Of a stretch of DNA of 64,000 nucleotides, positions 10,353-18,878 are shown in pieces. Within the stretch, counting starts at the first letter, position 1, and every line of letters starts with the position of its first letter. Under the pieces are notes generated by a model that saw nothing but the letters and a program-made list of their open reading frames with translations, was not told the origin of the DNA and did not search any database. The translations under genes were made by a program, and so were the position numbers. The stretch comes from Vibrio sp. DW001 (GTDB lineage Bacteria > Pseudomonadota > Gammaproteobacteria > Enterobacterales > Vibrionaceae). Location of the stretch: NCBI RefSeq assembly GCF_029016285.1, contig NZ_CP091975.1, positions 3,100,001 through 3,164,000 of the forward strand, written 5' to 3'.

Positions 10353-10871
10353 CTATCCTCTACGGTTTTTACGTTTACCTTTCGACTTTCGCTCCTTAAA
10401 AGGCATAGCTAAAGAAGCAAATTCTTTCATCGCACGCCTATAGACATCACGTTTGAATGAAACAACTTGCCTAACAGGGTACCAAAAACTAACCCAACGC
10501 CAACCATCAAACTCAGGGGTATTACCACGTTGCATATTGACTTGCGACTCATCGCTAATCATGCGCAGTAAAAACCATTTCTGTTTTTGCCCGATACAAA
10601 CAGGTTTAGAATCCCAACGAACAAGGCGCTTTGGTAGGCGATACCTTAACCAATGACGGCTTGTTGCTACTATTTTTACATCCTGTTTAGTAAGACCAAC
10701 TTCTTCGTATAGCTCTCTGAACATCGCTTGCTCAGGAGTTTCTCCGTCATCAATTCCCCCTTGAGGAAACTGCCAAGAATGTTGCCCGTATCGTTTAGCC
10801 CAGAATACCTGACCATGGTTGTTACAAATCACGATTCCCACATTTAAGCGGTAACCATCGCCATCGATCAC
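10353..10871 (-). CDS. rppH: RNA pyrophosphohydrolase
   Basis: Nudix enzyme that removes pyrophosphate from the 5' end of RNAs and so triggers RNase E decay. The Nudix box [20 protein letters not shown] is complete (about residues 38-57). The start chosen is GTG at 10871, since [16 protein letters not shown] matches the family N-terminus and AGAGGT lies 6 bases upstream. That yields 172 residues. An upstream ATG would add 14 non-conserved residues. It is divergent from mutH across a DnaA-box-rich region. Confidence 0.94.
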   Translation of the reverse strand: MIDGDGYRLNVGIVICNNHGQVFWAKRYGQHSWQFPQGGIDDGETPEQAMFRELYEEVGLTKQDVKIVATSRHWLRYRLPKRLVRWDSKPVCIGQKQKWFLLRMISDESQVNMQRGNTPEFDGWRWVSFWYPVRQVVSFKRDVYRRAMKEFASLAMPFKERKSKGKRKNRRG

Positions 10872-11051
10872 TGGCCAACCTCTAGAAAATTCTCGTTGGC
10901 ATGATTTTTTCACATATCCCTAGATGTCGCAAACTTACAGTGTAAGTTTAGGTAATATTTATTAGCCAACACTCACTTTTGAATAAACTCTAGCCAATAT
11001 ACTAGTTATCAACACTATCTAATGACACCTAACCAATTTATTCACTTTTTC

Positions 11052-11060
11052 TGTGAATAA
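11052..11060 (-). promoter_or_regulatory. DnaA box (TTATTCACA)
   Basis: Perfect match to TTATNCACA, flanked by one-mismatch boxes at 11038-11046 (plus strand) and 11064-11072 (minus strand), forming a close group of three. Confidence 0.6.
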
Positions 11061-11255
11061 GTTTGTGAAGAATTCCAGTGAACTAAATCCACTTGCTCAT
11101 TCATTACACAAGGATAAAAAACGCTTCACAAGAATAATTAAAAGAAATCATAATTTAACAACAAGTTACATAAGTACCAAAGGATCAACTGTCGCAAAAA
11201 ATGGCTAAAGATCTTCATCTTTTTTTGATCGGTTAAAGATCAACCACAGGGGTTC

Positions 11256-11264
11256 TTATCCACA
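11256..11264 (+). promoter_or_regulatory. DnaA box (TTATCCACA, R1 type)
   Basis: Perfect high-affinity box. GATC sites lie on either side at 11238-11241 and 11270-11273. Confidence 0.7.
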
Positions 11265-11374
11265 TCATTGATCCTAACTTTCATTATTTGACGATAATAT
11301 CAACTCCAAAATCCGACCAAAACCACTGTTAATTGATCCAGTTACAATTAATATTGCGTTTTTTCTGACAAGCC

Positions 11375-11383
11375 TGTGGATAA
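11375..11383 (-). promoter_or_regulatory. DnaA box (TTATCCACA, R1 type)
   Basis: Perfect high-affinity box, inverted relative to the one at 11256. It lies about 100 bases before the mutH start, so bound DnaA might also affect mutH transcription. Confidence 0.7.
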
Positions 11384-11480
11384 CTAGGATTCATCTCAAA
11401 TAAAAGGCATAGATCCTCATAGATACTCCGTTCTTTCTCTGGAGTTTGTTACAATAACTTTTTTAGTCTAGTGGTCAATA

Positions 11481-12146
11481 ATGAAACCAGAACCAAAAAC
11501 CGAGGCGGAGCTCTTGCAAAGAGCGTTAGATATTGCAGGACTTTCATTTCTTGAGCTCGCAGAAGATGCGAATATGACCGTTCCTCCAGATTTAAAACGC
11601 GACAAAGGTTGGGTTGGTCAATTACTTGAATGGCACCTGGGTGCTACAGCAGGAAGCAAACCACAACAAGATTTCTTGGATCTAGGAATAGAGCTTAAGA
11701 GCATTCCTATTAGTTACACAGGAAAACCACTAGAAACGACCTTTGTATGTGTCGCACCACTCGTCGGTGTACATGGTTTAACTTGGCAGACAAGTCATGT
11801 ACGACAAAAACTATCCAAAGTACTTTGGATCCCGATTGAAGGTGAACGCGAAATACCGTTAGCGGATCGTAAGGTAGGATCGCCGATCTTATGGTCACCG
11901 AACAAAGAAGAACAAGATCAACTTCAACTAGATTGGGAAGAGTTAATGGAGATGATCGTTTTAGGCCAAGTAGAGCAGATAACGGCGAGACATGGAGAGG
12001 TTTTGCAGTTAAGACCCAAAGCAGCCAATAGTCGAGTCCTAACACAAGCGTATGGCGCAACAGGAAAGCCAATAAAAACGACGCCAAGAGGCTTTTACTT
12101 AAGAACTCAGTTCACTCATAAAATATTGAAGCGGCACTTTTCTTAA
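11481..12146 (+). CDS. mutH: DNA mismatch repair endonuclease MutH
   Basis: MutH nicks the unmethylated strand at hemimethylated GATC sites after activation by MutS and MutL. The 221-residue protein carries the catalytic triad pattern D-x6-E-x-K as Asp64, Glu71 and Lys73 (in [13 protein letters not shown]). Its presence implies a Dam-methylating host, consistent with the dense GATC sites upstream and within the gene (six sites in 11828-11957). It begins at ATG 11481. No terminator is evident in the 23 bases before the convergent deaminase gene. Confidence 0.96.
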   Translation: MKPEPKTEAELLQRALDIAGLSFLELAEDANMTVPPDLKRDKGWVGQLLEWHLGATAGSKPQQDFLDLGIELKSIPISYTGKPLETTFVCVAPLVGVHGLTWQTSHVRQKLSKVLWIPIEGEREIPLADRKVGSPILWSPNKEEQDQLQLDWEELMEMIVLGQVEQITARHGEVLQLRPKAANSRVLTQAYGATGKPIKTTPRGFYLRTQFTHKILKRHFS

Positions 12147-12169
12147 TGCCGCTATCAAACGTCAATCGA

Positions 12170-12613
12170 CTACTTAATTTCTGAAATTGGTAACCAATCT
12201 ACCTTTACACCTGCTTGCAAAAACATATCTTGGCTAACGTTGATTTTATCTTCCCAACGAGAGAGAAAATCTTCTGTTTGTTCAGGACAATGTACGCTAG
12301 CAATACCAGTCTGAATAATCTTCGCCGCACAATTTGGACACGGAAAATGTGTCACCCAAATTTCACAGCCATCGAGATCCCGCTTAGCAAACAAAATCGC
12401 ATTTTCTTCCGCATGGAGAGTTTTAAGGTATTTCATATCACGATCATCAGTACTGGCACTATCTGAAACACCATGCGGATAGCCATTAAAACCAACGGAT
12501 ACGATGCGATTTTTTTCAGTAATTACCGCACCAACTTGTGTGGAAGGATCTTTACTCCATGAACCCACTAACTCAGCCATTTGAAAAAAACGCTGTGCCC
12601 ATTTTGAAATCAT
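12170..12613 (-). CDS. dCMP deaminase family protein
   Basis: A 147-residue zinc-dependent deaminase of the deoxycytidylate deaminase/ComEB family, predicted to convert dCMP to dUMP, the substrate of ThyA. Zinc and catalytic residues are visible as HAEEN (His67, Glu69) and PCPNC (Cys92, Cys95). The N-terminal SKDPSTQVGAVI matches the family nucleotide-binding segment. It is convergent with mutH. Substrate (dCMP, or another cytidine compound) is inferred from family only. Confidence 0.85.
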   Translation of the reverse strand: MISKWAQRFFQMAELVGSWSKDPSTQVGAVITEKNRIVSVGFNGYPHGVSDSASTDDRDMKYLKTLHAEENAILFAKRDLDGCEIWVTHFPCPNCAAKIIQTGIASVHCPEQTEDFLSRWEDKINVSQDMFLQAGVKVDWLPISEIK

Positions 12614-12846
12614 TCTAACGTCCTCAATTATCGATCATTTATTCGACAAAAAATCATGGCCAACTACTGCTTGATCTTACTATCTCAAAGGCTAAAAAAG
12701 AACTAGCCAAATCAGAAAGATAAGACTAGCTCATTAGGTATGCAAGCGAAACTTATGTTTCGCGTGTGTTAACGTCCTTACGGAGACCAATTCGTTAGAT
12801 ACAATGTATTCGATAAAACGAAGATCAATGTAGTCGATACCAATTT

Positions 12847-13161
12847 CTAATGTGTCTGCAAGGACATTTCTATATCATGATAAGGAATAGAGTCACCAAT
12901 GGCACTGCATTCATCATCTGTGTTGTGCAAACGTAAATAGATAGACTCCACACCTAATCGTGAAAGAACATCCTTAACTTGCTCAAGAGATGAAAAATGC
13001 ATCGGTTCTCCATCTTTGTGAACGGGTTCCAATTTATGCTTGTATTCCACCGCAAGTAGATAATTTGACAGATCTTCACAACCAATGACATACAATTTTG
13101 GTGCAATATGTTTCCCAGAATGATCGGCATGTAACCAGTGTTCGAGCTGAATCTTTTGCAT
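12847..13161 (-). CDS. DUF6482-type small protein
   Basis: A 104-residue acidic-to-neutral protein with no signal peptide or membrane segment. It resembles the uncharacterised DUF6482 family found in vibrios and other marine gamma-proteobacteria (KLYVIGCEDLSNYLLAVEY and VESIYLRLHNTDDECSAIGD). Its ATG is preceded by AGGAGGATCCTATG, an excellent ribosome site, so it is surely translated. Function is unknown. The 233-base gap downstream before the deaminase gene shows no clear feature. Confidence 0.75.
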   Translation of the reverse strand: MQKIQLEHWLHADHSGKHIAPKLYVIGCEDLSNYLLAVEYKHKLEPVHKDGEPMHFSSLEQVKDVLSRLGVESIYLRLHNTDDECSAIGDSIPYHDIEMSLQTH

Positions 13162-13360
13162 AGGATCCTCCTTTATTCATACTAAGCTTAGACTAGACTG
13201 CAACATTTTCTAATCATTCTTATTTTTCCAAGGTGAAACCTGTTCAATATATTCAATAAAACAGTATCAAAAAACAATTGTTATATAACACCGTCATCAA
13301 CACTGACCACTCAAAAATCATATGAATTTGCATCGCTAAAGCCACGCGATGACATTGACT

Positions 13361-13390
13361 CCATATTATTCATCCTATTGAATAATATGG
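13361..13390. repeat. Perfect 11-base inverted repeat
   Basis: CCATATTATTC (13361-13371) and GAATAATATGG (13380-13390) are exact reverse complements with an 8-base spacer. TTGACT at 13355-13360 abuts the left arm. It could be a protein operator or an AT-rich hairpin. No flanking gene lies close to it. Confidence 0.6.
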
Positions 13391-13621
13391 AAATTAATTA
13401 TTTTTAACATTCAATACACTGATAACAAAGATGCGATTCATGCCTATCAAGACAAATTAACATAAGCACTTGTTCGCTCATGTATTATTAAATCGATAGG
13501 TACATTGGTTTAACTAATAGAGATAATGCTTAGGACTAAAGTAGTACTGGCATCTGAACATAAGCAATCAAAAAACGTTTCTCTACATTAGTTATTCTTA
13601 CGTACATTTGAAAATTGGAAC

Positions 13622-13654
13622 GGGGGAAGCCTACCAAAAGCTAGAGCTCCCCCC
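13622..13654 (-). terminator. Putative terminator hairpin after the DUF1127-like gene
   Basis: On the minus strand GGGGGGAGC pairs with GCTTCCCCC (one G-T pair) six bases after the stop codon. The T run that follows is poor, so it may act instead as an mRNA 3'-end stabiliser. Confidence 0.45.
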
Positions 13655-13659
13655 AACCT

Positions 13660-13911
13660 CTACGTGACAATTCGAGAACGGTGTACGCGACGAAGATGAC
13701 GGATACGACGTTCAACGATGACATGGCGAGGTTGACTGTAACCAATAGTACGACCGTCCGTTTCAAGACCGATATCCTTTAATAGGTGTGCACTCTCCCA
13801 AGGGATATCATATACAGAACGGCGTAGCTTTCGTTTCCATACTCTTTCTTCTCTTTTCAGATCGGCTTTAACAAGAAGAACAGCAAGGTGTAAATAAATA
13901 GAACGACTCAT
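13660..13911 (-). CDS. DUF1127-like small basic protein
   Basis: An 83-residue, strongly basic protein. The middle part (RKLRRSVYDIPWESAHLLKD then IGLETDGR) resembles the DUF1127 (YjiS-like) signature of an Arg-rich helix followed by LLxDIGL. Some DUF1127 proteins bind RNA or affect phosphate and carbon metabolism; a role here cannot be assigned. TGGAG lies 7-8 bases before the ATG. It follows a 36-codon ORF by 111 bases on the same strand and may be co-transcribed with it. Confidence 0.7.
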   Translation of the reverse strand: MSRSIYLHLAVLLVKADLKREERVWKRKLRRSVYDIPWESAHLLKDIGLETDGRTIGYSQPRHVIVERRIRHLRRVHRSRIVT

Positions 13912-14022
13912 ATTTTTTCTCCAGTATGTCTGCTGGGAAAAATAACGTCTTAAAGGGGAATATTTGAAAGGTTCCCTATTTAGCTGCTATCTTTCCGCAG
14001 CCTTATAAGGTTTACGGACTAG

Positions 14023-14133
14023 TTAGTTATCAGATAGATCTATTCGCAAATCAGCCGCATGAGTTGCTGACATGGTTTGCGTTTTTAAGATCACAGAAGC
14101 GCAACAAAAATGAATTCGTTTTAACTGTTTCAT
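14023..14133 (-). CDS. Putative 36-residue small protein upstream of the DUF1127-like gene
   Basis: ATG at 14133 has GGAGG exactly 6 bases upstream (GGAGGCGCGATATG) and runs for 36 codons to TAA at 14023-14025. The peptide starts MKQLKRIHFCCASVILK and ends AADLRIDLSDN: a basic front with a Cys pair and an acidic tail. It lies 111 bases before the DUF1127-like gene on the same strand. The spacer contains short possible stems (GCTGC/GCAGC and GGGAA/TTCCC on the minus strand), so it could be a leader peptide or an independent microprotein. I recognise no family. Confidence 0.5.
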   Translation of the reverse strand: MKQLKRIHFCCASVILKTQTMSATHAADLRIDLSDN

Positions 14134-14477
14134 ATCGCGCCTCCTATCTAACTAATTAATCCAATTAAGAAATGTGTGAACTTCAATTCACGGTGAAATT
14201 GTAACCAAATTGTTTGTTTCTTCAACCCCTTATTTAATTAAATTATAAAATATAACTAAAACATCTAAATTTTAACGACTTATAGAAATCATAGCAACTT
14301 ATTACACTGTATAACCATGAGTATTCAGAGCAAAATACTGCTCTAAAAATCTCTGTGTCATTCACATGAAGGTGATGTATGTAAATGCTACTCGCGTAAG
14401 CACTATCCTTTGGTTATGCGTATAAATGAAATAAAAAAAGCGCATCTAAGTGCGCCATTTTTTACGAAGGATAAAAA
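14134..14477. other. Intergenic region upstream of the 36-codon ORF
   Basis: 344 AT-rich bases containing the presumed promoter for the small-protein genes on the minus strand. The vpsR terminator lies at its high-coordinate end (14432-14456). No further gene or RNA is recognisable. Confidence 0.45.
14432..14456 (-). terminator. Terminator after vpsR
   Basis: Read on the minus strand, GCGCA-CTTAGA-TGCGC is followed directly by seven T. The stem is short (5 bases) but GC-rich. Confidence 0.7.
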
Positions 14478-15806
14478 CTACATTGCTTCGGTTATCAGGT
14501 TATGTTTATTGAGTAATCTGTACATAGTCGCTCTCGATACTCCTAGCTCTTTTGCAGCAGGTGATACCTGCCCATCATGCGACTCTAGAACATATATCAA
14601 GGCATCTTTTTCTGCATTCTCGCGAATAATTTTCAGACTACGTTTTCCATTTGATATCTGAGGTAAATCCAGTTGTGGTAATTCGATAATATCGCTGTCA
14701 GACATCAACACAGCGCGTTTTATCTGATTCATAAGCTCTCTTACATTTCCAGGCCAATGATATTGAGTCATCGCCTTAACCGCTTCGTCTGAAAAGTCTT
14801 TTGCCTGCGCGTTGTACTCTTTGGAATACTCCTGCAAAAACTGCTTAGCTAAAATGCCAATGTCTCCTGATCTTTCTTTAAGACTAGGAACGTTAATCCT
14901 TAAGACATTAATATAATGATACAGCTCGTCATTGAAATCTTTATCGACCAAAGCTTTTTCAATATCAGAGCTATATGCCGCCAATATTCTTACGTTAAGT
15001 TGTTTATTACCGTCGACAGTGTCTATCTTACCTTCTTGCATAAAGCGCAAAAGATTACGCTGCTGCGAGCGTGGTAACGTTAAGATGTCATTAAGAAAAA
15101 GCGTACCTTCATTTGCCTTTTCTAAGAAACATTCCACGCCTTCCTCCGCGCCAATACCAAATATTTCTTCCTGCATTCTTGCTTCTGAAAGCGCACCACA
15201 GTTAACCGTAATGAATGATTCTTTAGAACGTGCCGACATATTATGTATCGCTTTTGCTACGCTCTCTTTACCTGAACCATTTTCACCGTAGATAAGAATA
15301 CTGACATCCGTGGAACCGATTCGCCTCACTTGCTCTCTCAGACGCTTAATCGATACTGATTCACCGGAAATCCCCATATCTTTAGTGCTACCAAAATTAG
15401 GCCATACTTTTTTCTCTAATTTAAGCATCCCTAATTGGTGCCCTATCGTGTTCATAAGTTGAGCATCTGGAATAGGAGAGGTAAAAAAATCAATACAGAA
15501 GTTAACGATGAACTGACAAATAGTGTCAGAACCAATTTGCGACTCTCTAATAAAAGCAATCCAACGAACGTGCTTGTGACTGCTCACTAAGTTGGCAATG
15601 CCATTTAAGCTGAATTCATCCTGACTTAAGTCGACAATACCAATACAAGGTCCGATTTCATGTAAAAGTGTATCGGCCTTACGTAAGTCGCCACATCTTT
15701 GACATTGCCAACCAGCTTGTTCTAATACAGATAACCAAGGTTCGTGCTTACCGCTTACCACTACGAGTGAGCCGGGGACAGAATCCATACGGAATTGAGT
15801 TCCCAT
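14478..15806 (-). CDS. vpsR: VpsR-type biofilm regulator
   Basis: A 442-residue NtrC-like protein that closely resembles VpsR, the cyclic-di-GMP-responsive activator of Vibrio polysaccharide (vps) genes and biofilm. An N-terminal receiver-like domain (1-125, Asp59 in GIVDLS) is followed by an AAA+ domain with Walker A GENGSGKE (174-181) and a C-terminal Fis-type HTH (SPAAKELGVSRATMYRLLNK). The sigma-54-contacting GAFTGA loop is absent: the equivalent position reads FGIGAEEGVEC. This fits VpsR acting with sigma-70 polymerase. The start is ATG at 15806, with AAGGG 7-8 bases upstream. No vps gene is in the window. Confidence 0.93.
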   Translation of the reverse strand: MGTQFRMDSVPGSLVVVSGKHEPWLSVLEQAGWQCQRCGDLRKADTLLHEIGPCIGIVDLSQDEFSLNGIANLVSSHKHVRWIAFIRESQIGSDTICQFIVNFCIDFFTSPIPDAQLMNTIGHQLGMLKLEKKVWPNFGSTKDMGISGESVSIKRLREQVRRIGSTDVSILIYGENGSGKESVAKAIHNMSARSKESFITVNCGALSEARMQEEIFGIGAEEGVECFLEKANEGTLFLNDILTLPRSQQRNLLRFMQEGKIDTVDGNKQLNVRILAAYSSDIEKALVDKDFNDELYHYINVLRINVPSLKERSGDIGILAKQFLQEYSKEYNAQAKDFSDEAVKAMTQYHWPGNVRELMNQIKRAVLMSDSDIIELPQLDLPQISNGKRSLKIIRENAEKDALIYVLESHDGQVSPAAKELGVSRATMYRLLNKHNLITEAM

Positions 15807-15986
15807 CAAAAATCCCTTATTGTTTTATGAGAATTACATTCAAACAAAGGGTTCAACATTCGAACCGCTAAGCCAGTCCCTACATTATCAAGACATTCGC
15901 TACAATTTACTGTCTCATTATTAAGACATAGCACATGTAAGCATTCCGTCAAGTTATGCATACATTTTTAGAACTAGCATCACATT

Positions 15987-16015
15987 AAAAAGCCCGCTCA
16001 AATGAGCGGGCTTTT
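15987..16015. terminator. Bidirectional terminator beyond acnB
   Basis: AAAAAGCCCGCTC and GAGCGGGCTTTT form a 12-base stem with an AAAT loop. It ends acnB transcripts on the minus strand. Confidence 0.92.
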
Positions 16016-16037
16016 CTTAGCTAAATCAGCGAGTTTT

Positions 16038-18635
16038 CTAAGCTGGTTCTTGGAAAATCACCGTATCCGCTTTTTTCGTATACTGACCCATTTTGTGGAA
16101 GTTCAGGTAACGGTAGGTATCTGATGCTGTAGCATCGAGTTGTTTAGCATATTCCAGATACTCATCCTTAGTCGGAATTTTACCTAAAATAGCCCCCACA
16201 GCGGCAAGTTCGGCGGAAGCTAAGTAGACGTTTGCTCCAGTGCCTAAACGGTTAGGGAAGTTACGAGTAGACGTAGACATAACGGTTGCGTTATCCGCTA
16301 CACGTGCTTGGTTACCCATACACAGTGAACAACCCGGCGTTTCAATACGCACCCCTGCTCGACCAAAAATACCATAGTACCCTTCTTCCGTAAGTTGGTC
16401 TTTATCCATCTTAGTCGGTGGTGCAATCCATAGCCGAGTATCAAGTTGCCCCGTATAATTGTCCAAGAGCTTACCAGCAGCACGGAAGTGACCAATGTTA
16501 GTCATGCATGAGCCAATAAAGACTTCGTCAATCTCTGTGCCTTGTACGTCTGATAACACACGAGCATCATCCGGATCATTCGGAGCACAAAGAATAGGCT
16601 CACTAATGTCCGCAAGGTCAATCTCTATTACATGCGTATATTCTGCATCACTATCCGCTTCCATCAACTCAGGGTTCGCGACCCACTCTTCCATCGATTT
16701 AATACGGCGCTCTATCGTGCGACGATCACCATAGCCTTCGGAAATCATCCACTTAAGCATAATAATGTTCGAACTGAGATATTCAGAAATCGATTCTTTG
16801 GACAATTTAACCGTACAACCAGCAGCTGAACGCTCTGCGGAAGCATCAGACAATTCAAATGCTTGTTCGACCGAAAGATGTTCAACACCTTCAATTTCTA
16901 GCACTCGGCCTGAGAACTCATTGATCTTACCTGCTTTCTCAACCGTCAATAGACCCTGCTTAATTCCGTAATAAGGGATAGCATGAACCAAATCACGCAA
17001 TGTGATTCCTGGCTGCATTTCACCTTTAAAACGCACCAAAATAGATTCAGGCATATCTAACGGCATAACACCCGTCGCGGCAGCAAACGCAACCAAACCA
17101 GAACCTGCAGGAAAAGAGATACCTAGAGGGAAACGTGTATGAGAATCACCGCCAGTACCGACAGTATCAGGCAGCAACATCCGGTTTAACCATGAGTGAA
17201 TTACACCGTCTCCAGGGCGTAAAGAGACACCTGCACGATTCATAATAAAATCTGGTAACGTATGATGCGTATTCACATCAATCGGTTTTGGATACGCAGA
17301 TGTATGACAGAATGATTGCATCACTAAATCAGCTGAGAAGCCTAAACACGCCAAGTCTTTGAGTTCATCACGAGTCATAGGACCTGTCGTATCTTGCGAT
17401 CCAACCGTTGTCATCTTAGGCTCACAATACGTCCCAGGACGAACACCATCTACACCGCACGCTTTACCAACCATTTTCTGAGCTAACGAATAACCTTTAC
17501 CTGTGTCCACAACCTCTACAGGTCGGCGGAATACGTCTGAAGTATCAAGGCCTAGCGAGACACGAGCACGATCTGTTAGTCCGCGGCCGATGATAAGTGG
17601 GATACGGCCACCGGCACGAACTTCATCGATTAACACGTCCGTTTTCAATTCAAATTCAGCTAAAACTTCGCCACTTTCATGGCTCTTCACCTGACCTTCG
17701 AATGGATAAACGTCGATGACATCACCCATATTAAGCTTGGAGACATCGACTTCAATTGGTAGTGCACCAGCATCTTCCATTGTGTTAAAGAAGATTGGTG
17801 CAATTTTACCACCAAGGCAATAACCGCCTGCTTTCTTATTCGGAACATTAGGAATATCATCGCCCATGAACCAAAGTACAGAATTGGTTGCCGACTTACG
17901 TGAAGACCCGGTACCCACAACATCACCAACATAGACTAATTGATGACCTTTTTCTTTTAGAGCTTCGATCTGCTTAATAGGACCAATGGTCCCTGCAGCA
18001 TCGGGAACTATTCCTTCACGCGCATTTTTTAGCATCGCTAATGCATGAAGTGGTATATCAGGACGAGACCATGCGTCGGGGGCTGGTGAAAGGTCATCCG
18101 TATTCGTTTCACCTGTTACTTTAAATACCGTTAAGGTGATTTTCTCTTGTAGTTTAGGTTTTGATACAAACCATTCAGCTTCAGCCCAAGAAGTAAGTAC
18201 CTGTTTAGCGTACTCATTTCCTGATTTTGCTTTTTCTTCAACATCATAGAATGAATCAAACATTAGCAAAGTATGCGAAAGTGCTTTCGCGGCAATTGGA
18301 GCCAAACCGTCATCGTCTAGAAATCCGATAAGTGAATCAATGTTATAACCGCCTTGCATTGTTCCAAGCAGTTCAGTGGCTTTTTCTTTGCTTATTAACG
18401 AGGAAGATACTTCTCTTTTAGCAAGTGCCGTTAAGAAACCCGCTTTTACATAAGCGGCTTCATCTACACCTGGTGGAATTCTGTTTTCAAAAAGATCAAG
18501 AATAATGGATTCTTCACCCTTTGGTGGGTTCTTTACAAGTTCTACTAGTGCAGTAACTTGTTCAGCATTTAGGGGTTGAGCGACAACTCCCTCAGCAGCA
18601 CGCTCTTCGACGTGTTTACGATAGGCTTCAAGCAC
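16038..18635 (-). CDS. acnB: Aconitate hydratase B
   Basis: The main TCA-cycle aconitase, isomerising citrate to isocitrate through a 4Fe-4S cluster. The 865 residues show the AcnB-specific N-terminal HEAT-like domain (1-160), the swivel domain with [17 protein letters not shown], and cluster cysteines in [16 protein letters not shown] and [11 protein letters not shown]. It is a single-gene unit with 243 bases upstream. AcnB can also bind mRNA when its cluster is lost in E. coli; the domain needed for that is present. Confidence 0.97.
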   Translation of the reverse strand: MLEAYRKHVEERAAEGVVAQPLNAEQVTALVELVKNPPKGEESIILDLFENRIPPGVDEAAYVKAGFLTALAKREVSSSLISKEKATELLGTMQGGYNIDSLIGFLDDDGLAPIAAKALSHTLLMFDSFYDVEEKAKSGNEYAKQVLTSWAEAEWFVSKPKLQEKITLTVFKVTGETNTDDLSPAPDAWSRPDIPLHALAMLKNAREGIVPDAAGTIGPIKQIEALKEKGHQLVYVGDVVGTGSSRKSATNSVLWFMGDDIPNVPNKKAGGYCLGGKIAPIFFNTMEDAGALPIEVDVSKLNMGDVIDVYPFEGQVKSHESGEVLAEFELKTDVLIDEVRAGGRIPLIIGRGLTDRARVSLGLDTSDVFRRPVEVVDTGKGYSLAQKMVGKACGVDGVRPGTYCEPKMTTVGSQDTTGPMTRDELKDLACLGFSADLVMQSFCHTSAYPKPIDVNTHHTLPDFIMNRAGVSLRPGDGVIHSWLNRMLLPDTVGTGGDSHTRFPLGISFPAGSGLVAFAAATGVMPLDMPESILVRFKGEMQPGITLRDLVHAIPYYGIKQGLLTVEKAGKINEFSGRVLEIEGVEHLSVEQAFELSDASAERSAAGCTVKLSKESISEYLSSNIIMLKWMISEGYGDRRTIERRIKSMEEWVANPELMEADSDAEYTHVIEIDLADISEPILCAPNDPDDARVLSDVQGTEIDEVFIGSCMTNIGHFRAAGKLLDNYTGQLDTRLWIAPPTKMDKDQLTEEGYYGIFGRAGVRIETPGCSLCMGNQARVADNATVMSTSTRNFPNRLGTGANVYLASAELAAVGAILGKIPTKDEYLEYAKQLDATASDTYRYLNFHKMGQYTKKADTVIFQEPA

Positions 18636-18878
18636 GACTTCTTCCTCTCATTACGGTTTGTATATAAAAAACAAACATCCTTGGAAATATGGCTTACCAC
18701 CATTTTTATTGTTGATTTGTTCCAAAATATCAACAGTGGCAATGGCCAAACTGTGCGTAGAGAATAGCAAATTTAACGAAAAATTAAAATCTAATCAATT
18801 TGACCAACATAGCAACTTACGACTAAAGTTCTACTAAAAATCATTAACAAACTTTAAACTATAAAAGGTAATACAACA

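Larger units (their letters stand above)
10872..11480. promoter_or_regulatory. DARS2-like DnaA-box / GATC cluster between rppH and mutH
   Basis: 609 bases without a gene. It holds three perfect DnaA boxes matching TTATNCACA: TTATTCACA on the minus strand at 11052-11060, TTATCCACA on the plus strand at 11256-11264, and TTATCCACA on the minus strand at 11375-11383. One-mismatch boxes lie at 11006-11014, 11038-11046 and 11064-11072. Seven GATC sites fall within 11183-11415, where about one is expected. In E. coli the DnaA-reactivating sequence DARS2 lies in the same mutH-rppH interval. Function as a DARS here is inference from position and box content. The promoters of rppH and mutH must also lie here. 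Confidence 0.65.
13162..13659. other. Long AT-rich intergenic region with a perfect palindrome
   Basis: 498 bases with no gene I can support. The main feature is the 11-base inverted repeat at 13361-13390. The promoter of the DUF6482 gene must lie at its low-coordinate end. A hairpin at 13622-13654 probably ends the DUF1127-like transcript. Confidence 0.5.

Noticed and set aside
14160..14230. CRP-like site TGTGA...TCAC near 14173-14190
   Set aside because: Spacing between half-sites is 8 rather than 6 bases and the second half is incomplete.
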